NCBI GenBank assembly: GCA_046484285.1
Contig: JAWOBP010000086.1
Coordinates: forward strand, 1-52,465
DNA from: CAZHCG01 sp046484285
GTDB lineage: Bacteria; Myxococcota_A; Polyangia; JAAYKL01
Direction of reading: 5' to 3'
DNA: 52,465 nucleotides
The notes under the pieces: generated by a model
Database searches by the model: none
Seen by the model: only the letters and a program-made list of their open reading frames with translations
Told to the model about the DNA's origin: nothing
Translations under genes and position numbers: made by a program
In this document: positions 1-7,244 of the stretch, in pieces
How the letters are laid out: each line of letters starts with the position of its first letter
Position numbering within the stretch: position 1 is the first letter of the stretch

Positions 1-57
1 ATGATGACTACAAAGTTTGCAAGCGTGTCGGTAGTCAAAATAGGTGACACAGCCGGG

Positions 58-161
58 GACCTCGCCGCACTCCACGAGCGGGGTCAGGTGGCGAGCCCCC
101 GGAGCGCGGTCAGCGAGACGCGAGCCCCCCGACGACCGCGCTCGTGGAGTGCGGCGAGGTC
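58..161. repeat. Inverted repeat, 23-bp perfect arms
   Basis: The arms 58-80 and 139-161 are exact reverse complements (23 of 23). Allowing one mismatch, the match extends outward by another 8-9 bases (AGCCGGxGACCTC). Both arms, read in the direction away from the centre, encode the same peptide LVECGEV followed by x-G-C. The 58-base spacer also shows weak inverted similarity. This could be a recombination scar between two related coding segments, an inverted duplication, or an assembly fold-back. Confidence 0.7.
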
Positions 162-314
162 GCCGGCTGCCTGTGCTCGCTTCAGCGCACCGAAGGTGAA
201 CCGCTCGCCGGCGATGTCGGGGACTACTGGCGCGAGTTTCCGGCGGGCACGTTCAGGCCGCCGATCATCGAGCCCTACAGGCCCAAGCACCGGTACTGGA
301 GCGGGTACGTCTAG
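138..314 (+). pseudogene. Possible 3' remnant of a gene (58 codons to a TAG)
   Basis: In the frame beginning at 138 the sequence reads as a protein-like C-terminus (ALVECGEVAGCLCSL at its start, PPIIEPYRPKHRYWSGYV at its end) and stops at 312-314. It has no plausible start and no upstream coding continuity, because the same frame has a stop at 45-47. The composition (Cys, Tyr, Trp, ordered hydrophobics) looks more like real protein than the competing frames. I do not recognise the family. It could be the truncated end of a secreted Cys-containing protein whose 5' part was replaced by the inverted repeat, or it may be chance. Confidence 0.25.
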
Positions 315-579
315 CCGGGCCGGGCTGATTCGGCAGGGGCGAAGGGGGGAGTGACGCCGCGCAAGACGGCGCCGGGCGCCGGGGTGCGCCCGAAGCTCGG
401 TTTCCAGAAGAAAACGGACGAGATCGGGGGGCGAGCCGGGGCGAGAACCGGCCGCCGGCGACCGATTCGGGGCGGGAACAGCCGAGATGTCAGGCAGCAG
501 CCCGGCCGGATGTGCTTCGGCCGGCGAATACTGCCGTTGTTTGTTCTTGGTGTCTGACACCCGGGCCTTGGTGTCCGAT

Positions 580-632
580 GCCGGGATACGCAGGCAGGGG
601 CCGCTCTCACCCGAACGGGAGAGGTTGACTCG
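580..632. repeat. 53-bp dispersed repeat, copy 1
   Basis: Identical over 53 bases to 16565-16617. It contains an imperfect stem, CTCT(CA)CCCG-AA-CGGG-AGAG. It lies just past the stop codon of a minus-strand gene (the aminotransferase), as does copy 2. A genomic repeat or shared 3' element is likely. Confidence 0.8.
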
Positions 633-635
633 GCA

Positions 636-2156
636 CTAGCCGGCCAGGGCCCGCAGGGCGTCGCGTACCGAGTCGACGATCAGCCGCACCTCGTCCGAAG
701 TGATCCGGAAGTGGGGAGTGAAGCGCAGCCCGTTCTCGCCGCCGTGGATCATCGAGATGCCGTTCAGCCTGAGGTGTTCCTCCAGCCCACCGCGGCCGGT
801 GACGCTGCACTTGCCGGGCTCGATCTCGGCGTTGACCAGCAGGCCGGTGCCGGTCACCTCGCGGATCGTTTTGGGCATCTCCTCGGCCAGAGCGCGCAGC
901 CCGTCGGCCAGCTCGGCGCCCCGCTTGCGGATGTTGGCTCGGATCTCGTCGTCGATGCCGTCCAGCACGGCGCAGCCGACCTCCAGCGCCCGCGGGTTGG
1001 TGGTCATCGTGTTGCCGTAGATTCCGCAGACGTAGGTATCGGCGGCGCGCTCTGTCATCGCCAGCACCGAGAGCGGATACTGGCCGGCGTTGAGCGCCTT
1101 GGAGTAGGTCTCCATCTCGGGCGGGTCGCAGCCCTCGAAGCCCGGGTAGTCGACGATGCTGAGGCAGCCGTGAGCCCTCAGCGCTGCCTGGATCGAATCG
1201 ACGACCAGCATCGTGCCCCGCTCGGCGGTCAGCTCGCGCGCCGCGTCGTAGAACTCGCGGCTCAGAGCGACGCCCGGCCGGCCCTCCCCCATCACCGGCT
1301 CCACGTAGAACGCCTCGAAGAACACACCTCTCTCGTCGGCCTCGGCGAACGCGGAGCGCAGCCGCTCGATGTCGTTGATCGGCACGGTCGCCAGCTCCTC
1401 GTCGATGTCGTGGAACGAGGCCAGGTTCTCGCGGTAGACCGGCAGCGTGGAGTGGGAGATCCGCGCCGGGCGATAGGTCCGGCCGTGAAAGCCGCCCTCG
1501 ACCGCGAGACGTCCCACCCGCTGTCCGGCGCGCGGCCCGCCTTCGGCCGTCAGCCGCTTGGCGTTCACGTCCGCGATCCTGGAGGCGACCGTGACCGCCT
1601 CGGATCCGCTGTTCATGCAGATGAAGCGATCGAACGGACAACCGCCCCTGCTGCGCCCGATCTCGCGTCGCAGCCGATCGTCGAGGCGCTTCTGGCTGAC
1701 GCTGGGCGTCATCACGTTGGCCATCGCCCAGGGGGCGGCCATCGCCTCGAGCAGCTCCGGCGGCGCATGGCCGGCGCCCAGCATCCCGTAGCCGGCCGAG
1801 TCGTGGAGCACTGCGCCGTGGGTCGTGACCAGCCAGGGCCCCAGGCCGGCCAGCGCCACGTATGGGCTGATCCCGTCTTCGGGATAGAAGTTCACGTATC
1901 CCCGCTGGACCCGCTCGCACAGCTCCGGCTCGTCCATGCGGACCAGCTCGGGCTCCTCTTCGCGCAACGCTGCGTGCGCCTCGTAGGCGGCGCTGATCGC
2001 TCCGCCCAGCGACGAATCTGCCCGGCAAAAGCGCGCAATCGTCTCGTCGGCGAGCCCGCGCGTTCTCCGGGAGCCCGAGCTGCCCCGGATCTCCTCGAGC
2101 AGGCCCAGGTAAGTGAGCGTTTTGTCACCACTTTCCGATTGTTCGTCTCTGGTCAT
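636..2156 (-). CDS. Class III (PLP) aminotransferase, substrate unknown
   Basis: A 506-residue fold-type I PLP enzyme of the class III (ornithine/acetylornithine/omega-amino acid) transaminase family. The PLP lysine is probably Lys353 in ETYSKALNAGQYPLS, preceded by the cofactor-binding Asp in VVDSIQAAL. The glycine-rich N-terminal part (SAGYGMLGAGHAPPELLEA) and NSGSEAV, which binds the PLP phosphate, are present, as is the C-terminal small domain ending in the LRFTPHFRIT type of motif. I chose ATG 2156 because GAGGAG sits 7 bases upstream; longer in-frame starts lack a ribosome site. The protein is longer than acetylornithine aminotransferase (about 400 aa) because of an extra N-terminal region of about 100 residues. 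It stands alone, diverging from the PilZ gene, so context does not give a substrate. Lysine 6-aminotransferase or GABA-type activity is possible but not shown. Confidence 0.85.
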   Translation of the reverse strand: MTRDEQSESGDKTLTYLGLLEEIRGSSGSRRTRGLADETIARFCRADSSLGGAISAAYEAHAALREEEPELVRMDEPELCERVQRGYVNFYPEDGISPYVALAGLGPWLVTTHGAVLHDSAGYGMLGAGHAPPELLEAMAAPWAMANVMTPSVSQKRLDDRLRREIGRSRGGCPFDRFICMNSGSEAVTVASRIADVNAKRLTAEGGPRAGQRVGRLAVEGGFHGRTYRPARISHSTLPVYRENLASFHDIDEELATVPINDIERLRSAFAEADERGVFFEAFYVEPVMGEGRPGVALSREFYDAARELTAERGTMLVVDSIQAALRAHGCLSIVDYPGFEGCDPPEMETYSKALNAGQYPLSVLAMTERAADTYVCGIYGNTMTTNPRALEVGCAVLDGIDDEIRANIRKRGAELADGLRALAEEMPKTIREVTGTGLLVNAEIEPGKCSVTGRGGLEEHLRLNGISMIHGGENGLRFTPHFRITSDEVRLIVDSVRDALRALAG

Positions 2157-2285
2157 TTCGCTTCTCCTCGTTGGTCGGCATACTGATCCCCGCCGAATAT
2201 TTAGAGTACTGAATATCTGCATTCCAAGCATTTGTCCACACATGCATGCTACCGGCTTTTGTTTTCTCGATCTGGGTCAACAAAC

Positions 2286-2316
2286 TTGGACAACCCGTTG
2301 TCCAACATGCGATAAT
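2286..2316 (+). promoter_or_regulatory. Perfect dyad TTGGACAA-CCCG-TTGTCCAA next to a GATAAT -10
   Basis: Bases 2286-2305 form a perfect 8-bp inverted repeat with a 4-base centre. Five bases downstream is GATAAT (2311-2316), close to the sigma70 -10 consensus. TTGGAC of the left half-site could act as a -35, though its 19-base spacing is long. The arrangement is that of a repressor or activator site over the promoter of the PilZ gene (start 2354), and it could also serve the divergent aminotransferase. Confidence 0.45.
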
Positions 2317-2353
2317 GGACTCGGTTTCGGAGGGGGTTGCGGGAGGTGGGAGC

Positions 2354-2710
2354 TTGAAGAGGAGAGAAGCTGGCGGAAACGAAAGACGCAAGGAGCCTCG
2401 CTTCGAGGTGAATCTGCGCTGCTGGCTCGAGCGCGAGCAGCAGACGCTGTTCGGTACCGCGATCAACCTCAGCAACGGCGGAATGTTCCTGCGCACCCTG
2501 CCGATGGTCGAGGCGGGCAGCGCGGTGGAGCTGAAGCTCGACATGGAGGAAGGCGTGGTCCACGCGCTGGGCCGCATCGCCTGGGCCAACGAGCCGCCTC
2601 CGGGCAAGACCCCGTCCAGCCAGGGCTCCCCGGGGTTGGGAATCGCCTTCACCGAGGTGCTCGCGGGCCAGGACCTCCTGCGGCGTTTCCTCAGGGCCCG
2701 CTCGGTCTAG
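2354..2710 (+). CDS. PilZ-domain protein (putative c-di-GMP receptor)
   Basis: A small single-domain PilZ protein (118 aa from the start chosen). The c-di-GMP-binding signature is complete: RRKEPR at residues 11-16 (RxxxR) and N38-L-S40-N-G-G43 (D/N-x-S-x-x-G), followed by the beta-barrel strand pattern and a final FTEV segment. I chose the TTG at 2354 because GGGAGG lies 7 bases upstream and the PilZ domain begins just after it; an in-frame ATG at 2315 lacks a ribosome site. The gene is monocistronic between a divergent aminotransferase and the riboflavin operon, with a strong palindrome upstream that suggests specific regulation. Free-standing PilZ proteins in motile or surface-associated bacteria usually couple c-di-GMP to motility or exopolysaccharide output; which one applies here cannot be told. 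Confidence 0.85.
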   Translation: MKRREAGGNERRKEPRFEVNLRCWLEREQQTLFGTAINLSNGGMFLRTLPMVEAGSAVELKLDMEEGVVHALGRIAWANEPPPGKTPSSQGSPGLGIAFTEVLAGQDLLRRFLRARSV

Positions 2711-2737
2711 TCAATCAACAAAAGTCGTGTATAGTTT

Positions 2738-2768
2738 CCCTCCGCTGGCCTCGGGTCGAGCCGGAGGG
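2738..2768 (+). promoter_or_regulatory. Stem-loop in the ribE leader
   Basis: CCCTCCG (2738-2744) pairs with CGGAGGG (2762-2768), with an inner CTCG-GGT-CGAG helix. The 3' arm contains a GGAGG, so folding could mask part of the ribE ribosome-binding region, whose start is at 2780. A TATAGT at 2730-2735 could be the -10. The leader is far too short for a canonical FMN (RFN) riboswitch. Confidence 0.35.
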
Positions 2769-2779
2769 GCGCGGGAGTC

Positions 2780-3436
2780 ATGTTCACGGGTCTTGTCCAG
2801 GACGTCGGAAAGGTGCTCAGGACCGTTGCGCGCGGCTCCGAAGCCGAGCTGGAGGTCGAGACGCGCCTGTCCGGAATCGTCGTGGGCGAGAGCATCGCGG
2901 TCGATGGCGCCTGCCTCTCGGCCACGTCCTGGAGCCGGTCGCGGCGGGTGCTGAGCGCCTTCGCCTCGAGCGAGACCGTGGCCCGCACCGGGCTGGACCG
3001 AGTGGCCGCGGGATTTCGGGTCAACCTGGAACGCGCCGTCACGGCCGAGCGGCTGCTGGGCGGCCACCTGGTGACGGGCCACGTGGACGCCCGGGTCGAG
3101 TTGCTCTCGCGCGAGAGGGACGGCTCCGCCGAGCGCTGGCGCGTCTCCCTGCCGGACGATCCCGAGCTCGCCCGCCAGCTGGCTTCCAAGGGCTCGGTGG
3201 CGCTGTCGGGTGTGAGCCTGACGGTCAACGCCGTGGACGAGCGTGGCTTCGAGGTGATGATCATCCCGCTGACGCTGGAAACCACCAACCTGGGATCGCT
3301 GCGCCCGAAAGAGCGGCTCAACCTGGAGACCGACGTGCTGGCCAAGTACGTCGCGCGCCAGCTCGCCGGAAAAAAGGATGCCGGGGACGGGGGCGTGGGG
3401 CTCGATCTGCTCGAGCGCGCGGGATTCGTGAGGTAG
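2780..3436 (+). CDS. ribE: Riboflavin synthase, alpha chain
   Basis: Catalyses the dismutation of two 6,7-dimethyl-8-ribityllumazine molecules to riboflavin. The 218 residues show the two tandem lumazine-binding barrels: MFTGLVQDVGKV opens barrel 1, which ends near VNLERA and GGHLVTGHVD, and barrel 2 contains GSVALSGVSLTVN and LTLETTNLG. A C-terminal helix for trimerisation follows. Length is normal for the family (about 200-220). It is the first gene of a rib operon: the next gene begins 4 bases after its stop, and the order synthase, DHBP synthase, lumazine synthase is classic. The symbol is sometimes ribC in Gram-negatives. Confidence 0.95.
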   Translation: MFTGLVQDVGKVLRTVARGSEAELEVETRLSGIVVGESIAVDGACLSATSWSRSRRVLSAFASSETVARTGLDRVAAGFRVNLERAVTAERLLGGHLVTGHVDARVELLSRERDGSAERWRVSLPDDPELARQLASKGSVALSGVSLTVNAVDERGFEVMIIPLTLETTNLGSLRPKERLNLETDVLAKYVARQLAGKKDAGDGGVGLDLLERAGFVR

Positions 3437-3440
3437 CGCG

Positions 3441-4595
3441 GTGAACGTCGAAAACAGAGAAGCGATTCGGCGCGTGGAGCGCGCGCTGGAGGAGATCCGG
3501 CAGGGACGGATGGTGATCCTCGTCGACGACGAGGACCGCGAAAACGAAGGCGACCTGGTGATGGCGGCGGAGCACGTCACTCCCGAGGCGATCACCTTCA
3601 TGGCGACCAGGGCCTGCGGCCTGATCTGCGTGGCGCTGACGCCCGAGCGCGTCGAGCAGCTCGGCCTGCCGATGATGGTCGACACCAACCGGGCGCCGCT
3701 CTCGACCGCGTTCACCGTTTCGATCGAGGCGGCCGAGGGGGTCACGACCGGAATCAGCGCCGCGGATCGCTGCCGCACGATTCGGGTCGCCGCCACCGCC
3801 GACGCCGAGCAGAAGAGCCTGGTCAGCCCGGGGCACGTCTTTCCGCTCAGGGCCGTGCCCGGCGGAGTGCTGCAGCGCACCGGCCACACCGAGGGCTCGG
3901 TCGACCTGGCGCGGCTGGCCGGCCTGACCCCGGCCGGCGCGATCTGCGAGATCATGAAGCCCGACGGGACGATGGCGCGCATGGACGACCTGCGCGCCTT
4001 CGCCGCGGAGCACGACCTGCCGATCACCTCGATCGCCGACCTGATCGAGTACCGGCTGCAGCGCGATCGACTGGTCGAACCGACCGACCGGCACGAGATG
4101 GAGCTGTTCACCAGCGACGGCGAGCCGGCGCGGTTCACCGTTCACGCCTACCGGGCCGCGCCCGGTATCAGGCGGCGCGAATACCTTGCGCTCGTCCACG
4201 GCGAGATCGCCCCCGACCGCTGGGTGCCGTGCCGGGGGCACGTGGCCTGCCTGCCGGACGACGTCTTCGGCGCCCGCACCCGTCCCAACAGCCCCACCGT
4301 CCAGCAGGTGATCGACGCGGTGGTGCGGCGCGGCGTCGGCGTGCTGCTCTACCTGCCCTCTCGCGAGACGATCGTCGAAGAGCTCGCCGTCTGCCTGGGC
4401 AAGAAGAACTCGACCGCGGGCGAGAGAGAAAAAGACCGCGACGGAGAGATCAGGGAGTACGGAATCGGAGCGCAGATCCTGCTGGATCTGGGCGTCCGCA
4501 GACTGCAAGTGATCTCGAACAACCCACACAGACTGGTCGGTCTCGAGGCATGGGGCTTCGAACAGACCGAGCAGATCAGGATCGAGGAGGTGTGA
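3441..4595 (+). CDS. ribB: 3,4-dihydroxy-2-butanone-4-phosphate synthase with degenerate GTP cyclohydrolase II domain (RibBX-like)
   Basis: The N-terminal half (residues 1 to about 205) is an intact DHBP synthase, converting ribulose 5-phosphate to the four-carbon precursor of lumazine: the acidic loop DDEDRENEGDL, RACGLICVAL, and GHVFPLRA plus RTGHTEGSVDLA are all present. The C-terminal half aligns with RibA at its end (EIREYGIGAQILLDLGVRRL, then SNNPHR). However, the zinc motif that is normally Cys followed by RCDCG has only Cys270 (with Cys264 nearby), and TRPNS stands where RCDCG is expected. The GQEGRGIGL loop is also replaced, by PSRETIVEEL. GTP cyclohydrolase II activity is therefore unlikely, so the cell needs another RibA, not in this window. 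The GTG start at 3441 follows ribE by 4 bases. Confidence 0.9.
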   Translation: MNVENREAIRRVERALEEIRQGRMVILVDDEDRENEGDLVMAAEHVTPEAITFMATRACGLICVALTPERVEQLGLPMMVDTNRAPLSTAFTVSIEAAEGVTTGISAADRCRTIRVAATADAEQKSLVSPGHVFPLRAVPGGVLQRTGHTEGSVDLARLAGLTPAGAICEIMKPDGTMARMDDLRAFAAEHDLPITSIADLIEYRLQRDRLVEPTDRHEMELFTSDGEPARFTVHAYRAAPGIRRREYLALVHGEIAPDRWVPCRGHVACLPDDVFGARTRPNSPTVQQVIDAVVRRGVGVLLYLPSRETIVEELAVCLGKKNSTAGEREKDRDGEIREYGIGAQILLDLGVRRLQVISNNPHRLVGLEAWGFEQTEQIRIEEV

Positions 4596-4597
4596 AG

Positions 4598-5083
4598 ATG
4601 CGCGACAAGGCCAAGGACGGCCCGAAGATCGCCGAGGGCAGCCTGGATGCGTCGGGGCTCGGTTTCGCGATCGTGGTCTCGCGGTTCAACCATTTCGTCG
4701 TGGACCGACTGCTGGAGGGATGTCTCGACTCCCTCGAGCGGCACGGCTGCGACCTGTCCCGCTGTCTGATCGCCCGGGTACCCGGCTCCTTCGAGCTGCC
4801 GTCGGTGGTCGGGCGGCTCGCCGCGGGAGGCGACCACGACGGAGTGATCGCGCTGGGCGCCGTGATTCGCGGCGACACGCCGCACTTCGACTTCATCGCC
4901 GCCGAGGTGACAAAGGGGTTGGCCCAGATTTCGCTGCAATCCGGCATGCCGGTCGCCTACGGCGTGATCACGACCGACACGATCGAGCAGGCCATCGAGC
5001 GGGCGGGCACCAAGGCGGGCAACAAGGGCGCCGAGGCGGCGCTGTCCGCAATCGAGATGGCCAACCTCCGCGGTCGGCTCTGA
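4598..5083 (+). CDS. ribH: 6,7-dimethyl-8-ribityllumazine synthase
   Basis: Condenses 5-amino-6-ribitylaminouracil with the RibB product. The 161-residue protein carries the family signatures: AIVVSRFN near the N-terminus (substrate ring stacking), VPGSFELP, and the phosphate- and proton-transfer segment ALGAVIRGDTPHFDFIAAEV with the catalytic His in the TPHFDF part, then the helix NKGAEAA. The ATG at 4598 is preceded by GAGGAGG at good spacing, and the ribosome site overlaps the end of the upstream rib gene, so translation is probably coupled. NusB follows 7 bases after its stop, the common ribH-nusB linkage. Confidence 0.96.
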   Translation: MRDKAKDGPKIAEGSLDASGLGFAIVVSRFNHFVVDRLLEGCLDSLERHGCDLSRCLIARVPGSFELPSVVGRLAAGGDHDGVIALGAVIRGDTPHFDFIAAEVTKGLAQISLQSGMPVAYGVITTDTIEQAIERAGTKAGNKGAEAALSAIEMANLRGRL

Positions 5084-5090
5084 GCGAGAG

Positions 5091-5501
5091 ATGGCTACAC
5101 GGCGACGAGCGCGCGAGGTGGTGCTGCAGATGCTGTTCCAGCTCGAGGCCTCCGGTGTGACGCCCGAGCAGGCGTTGGCGTCATATCGTGAGTGCTTCGG
5201 CGAGGGTCCGCTGCCCGACGAGTTCGGTGTGCGGCTCTTTCGCGACGTCGTCGCCCGTCGCGACGAGATCGATCGCATCATCGTAGAAGCCAGCGCCAAC
5301 TGGCGGCTGGAGAGAATGAGCGGCGTGGATCGCAACATCCTGCGCATAGGTGCGCACGAGCTGGGCGAAGGCTCGGGAGTGCCCACGCGCGTGGCGATCA
5401 ACGAGGCGGTCGAGCTGGCCAAGCGCTACGGCTCGTCTGATTCGGCGGCGTTCGTCAACGGGATCCTCGACCGGATCGCCCACGACGAGAGCCGCCTGTG
5501 A
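5091..5501 (+). CDS. nusB: Transcription antitermination factor NusB
   Basis: An all-helical RNA-binding factor (136 aa) that with NusE/S10 binds boxA and supports antitermination on rRNA operons. Diagnostic stretches are RRRAREVVLQMLFQLE at the N-terminus, MSGVDRNILRIGAHEL in the middle, and RVAINEAVELAKRYGS and FVNGILDRIA at the C-terminus. It is in the rib operon directly after ribH, and the next small gene starts 10 bases after its stop. Confidence 0.96.
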   Translation: MATRRRAREVVLQMLFQLEASGVTPEQALASYRECFGEGPLPDEFGVRLFRDVVARRDEIDRIIVEASANWRLERMSGVDRNILRIGAHELGEGSGVPTRVAINEAVELAKRYGSSDSAAFVNGILDRIAHDESRL

Positions 5502-5511
5502 GGAGATCGCA

Positions 5512-6030
5512 TTGGGAGACATCGCCTTTTCCAACCCCGTTCTCAAGCGCCTGGAGTCGCGCGGCGAAGAGGCGATCGGCCTGTTCGCCTTTTCCGAGAA
5601 GCGCCCGCTGTCCGGAATCAACGGCCTGCTCGACTGGCGGCTGCTGGGACGCATCTCGAGGCTGGTTATCGAAGGCTTCCTCCGCTTCGACGAGGACGAA
5701 AAGCTGCTGTTTCCGCTGGGCGGACGGATGCCCCAGCGCTATCTGGTGCTGATCGGCCTCGGTCCGCGCGCCGGATTCGACCGGCGTCGCTTCGGCGAAG
5801 CTGTGAGACGATTGTTCAAAGCGCTGGACGATCTCGGATGCGAGGACACGGCGCTGTCTCTGCCCGGTCGCGTCGAGGATGTCTGCGAGCCGGCCGACGC
5901 GATCGAGTGGTTCCTGGAATCGGTTGAAAACGCCGGCGACCGCAACCTGGCGATCATCGAGCCGACCGGCGTGCAGGCCGCGATGGCGCCCGTGGTGGAG
6001 CGCTGGCGCCTCAAGCGGTCCCTGCCGTAG
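5512..6030 (+). CDS. Protein resembling the N-terminal domain of M17 leucyl aminopeptidase
   Basis: A 172-residue protein starting at TTG 5512, with AGGAG 6 bases upstream that overlaps the end of nusB; a longer frame upstream only shadows nusB. It contains AIGLFAFSEKRPLSGINGLLDW, then GRMPQRYLVLIGLGPRAGF and AVRRLFKALDDLG, the pattern of the M17 N-terminal macro-like domain. It ends where the linker to the catalytic domain would begin, and no metal-binding peptidase domain follows. It is therefore probably not a peptidase by itself. Stand-alone copies of this domain could bind a nucleotide-like ligand or regulate a partner, but the role is unknown. It is the last gene of the rib-nusB operon and runs into a strong hairpin. 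Family assignment is by eye. Confidence 0.6.
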   Translation: MGDIAFSNPVLKRLESRGEEAIGLFAFSEKRPLSGINGLLDWRLLGRISRLVIEGFLRFDEDEKLLFPLGGRMPQRYLVLIGLGPRAGFDRRRFGEAVRRLFKALDDLGCEDTALSLPGRVEDVCEPADAIEWFLESVENAGDRNLAIIEPTGVQAAMAPVVERWRLKRSLP

Positions 6031-6072
6031 GACAGGTCCGACAGGTCCGACACCGACCTGTCCTACCTGTCC
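6030..6072. terminator. Long hairpin between convergent genes (probable bidirectional terminator)
   Basis: Arms 6030-6047 and 6055-6072 pair nearly perfectly (two 8-bp blocks, GGACAGGT/ACCTGTCC and GACAGGTC/GACCTGTC, split by a 2-base mismatch) around a 7-base loop. More copies of CCTGTC continue to about 6082. It overlaps the stop codon of the minus-strand DUF4340 gene and starts at the plus-strand stop. There is no clear U-tract, so it may instead be a repeat-derived barrier. Confidence 0.55.
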
Positions 6073-7232
6073 TGCCTGTCCTGTTCTTCCATCTTCTTTC
6101 TTATCTTCTTCATCACCTCGGGAGGAATCTGCTGCCCGCCGGGCTTTCCGCCCATGCCCGGCGGCATCTGGCCGCCCATGCCCGGCGGCATCTGGCCGGC
6201 CTCTCGCGCCTTGCGGGCCTGCTCGGCCTTGCGGCGTCGCTCCTCCTCCTCGGCGACCTCCTCGTCCGTACGGGAGAAGTCGTCGGCCGAGGCCACGAGG
6301 CGCTCGACCATGTGCTTGGAGACGAGAAAAACCTGGTCCGACAGCGAGGTCGTCAGGTAGCGCTTGCGGTCCTTCTCCTTGCCGATCCGCACGGTGACCT
6401 CGAGCGACTCGCCATCCTTCTCGGCCTGAAACACCACGCGCGCCGCGTCCTCCCCCAGGCCCGTCTCGGACTCGGACGGATCGCCGTCGGCGAAGTCCCG
6501 CGCCGACAGGCCGGTCAGCGTGCGCGCTATGCTCCTGGCGCGCCGCTGGTCGAAGTTTTCGATCTCGATCTCGGTATCGGTATCGACCGGAACGAGTTCG
6601 GCCTCCTCGCCCTCGCCGCGGCGCTCCAGCACCAGCTCGCCTTGCTCGTTGTGGAACTCGATCCGCGCAACGCTATCGTCGTCGAGATCGAGCACCTTCT
6701 TGTCGCGCAGATTTTTCGCCGACTTGTTGAAGGTCGGGCGGTGCGATCCCGTGACGCGGTAGACGGTGTCCTCGCCCGGAAGCCGGACGTAGGTCATGTT
6801 GTTGCGGTTGACGCCCACGACAAGATGGGCCAGCGTCTCACCCGCGCCCAGCGCCTTGACCTCGATCCCGAGCTCATCGTCGACCTCCAGGACGTGATGC
6901 TTGTCGGGATTCTCCGAGATGGCGTCTACCACGTCGAGCCCGGTCAGCGCCTCGGTCATCCGCTCCACCGAGGTGGGATTGATCGCGTAGTCGACCGGCT
7001 GCTTCATCCGCCAGCCCTCGCCTTCCCGCTCGAGGACGATCTTCTCCTCGCGCAGGGAATCGCCGCTGCCCTCGTGGCGCGTGATTTCGATCCGATCGAG
7101 CTCGCCGGCGGGGACCGGCCCGATCAACTCGTCGAGCTTCTGCTTGTCGGCGTCGGGCGTCTCGCGGAAAACCAAAAAGGCGACGACCGCCAGCACCACC
7201 AGCACTCCGACTGCGACGATGTTTCTGATCAT
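6063..7232 (-). CDS. DUF4340-domain membrane-anchored protein of a Gld-type ABC system
   Basis: 389 aa with one N-terminal membrane segment (VAVGVLVVLAVVAFLVF, about residues 5-21) and a large beta-rich extracytoplasmic part typical of DUF4340, with repeated WxxxxPxxYxxNPTxVxxMTxxL-like units. The C-terminus is a charged coiled coil (EEVAEEEERRRKAEQARKAR) followed by a tandem duplicated GQMPPGMG motif, encoded by two adjacent 24-bp units at 6148-6195. It is last in a four-gene minus-strand operon with a GldG-like auxiliary protein, a permease and an ATPase. Families of this kind sit beside GldAFG clusters in many bacteria; the transported substrate is not known. Confidence 0.8.
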   Translation of the reverse strand: MIRNIVAVGVLVVLAVVAFLVFRETPDADKQKLDELIGPVPAGELDRIEITRHEGSGDSLREEKIVLEREGEGWRMKQPVDYAINPTSVERMTEALTGLDVVDAISENPDKHHVLEVDDELGIEVKALGAGETLAHLVVGVNRNNMTYVRLPGEDTVYRVTGSHRPTFNKSAKNLRDKKVLDLDDDSVARIEFHNEQGELVLERRGEGEEAELVPVDTDTEIEIENFDQRRARSIARTLTGLSARDFADGDPSESETGLGEDAARVVFQAEKDGESLEVTVRIGKEKDRKRYLTTSLSDQVFLVSKHMVERLVASADDFSRTDEEVAEEEERRRKAEQARKAREAGQMPPGMGGQMPPGMGGKPGGQQIPPEVMKKIRKKMEEQDRQDR

Positions 7233-7244
7233 CTCTCCCTCCGG

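Larger units (their letters stand above)
1..635. other. Left-edge region without a convincing complete gene
   Basis: About 635 bases lie before the stop codon of the minus-strand aminotransferase. Open frames exist on both strands but are Arg/Pro/Ala-rich, carry no recognisable domain, and conflict with one another. The first 50 bases are noticeably AT-richer than the rest. The region holds an inverted repeat (58-161), a possible gene remnant (138-314), a short palindrome reading GGTGTC-T-GACACC (549-561) followed by a second TTGGTGTC at about 568-575, and one copy of a 53-bp repeat (580-632). I see nothing in 315-548. Confidence 0.5.

Noticed and set aside
84..560. Minus-strand 158-codon frame near the left edge
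   Set aside because: Pro/Arg-rich, overlaps the inverted repeat and the 138-314 remnant, no recognisable domain; not supported as a gene.
711..2186. Long plus-strand frame opposite the aminotransferase
   Set aside because: Shadow frame; the minus-strand product has PLP-enzyme motifs and a good ribosome site.
2711..2779. FMN (RFN) riboswitch upstream of ribE
   Set aside because: Only about 70 bases are available and the six-stem RFN consensus is absent; only one hairpin is present.
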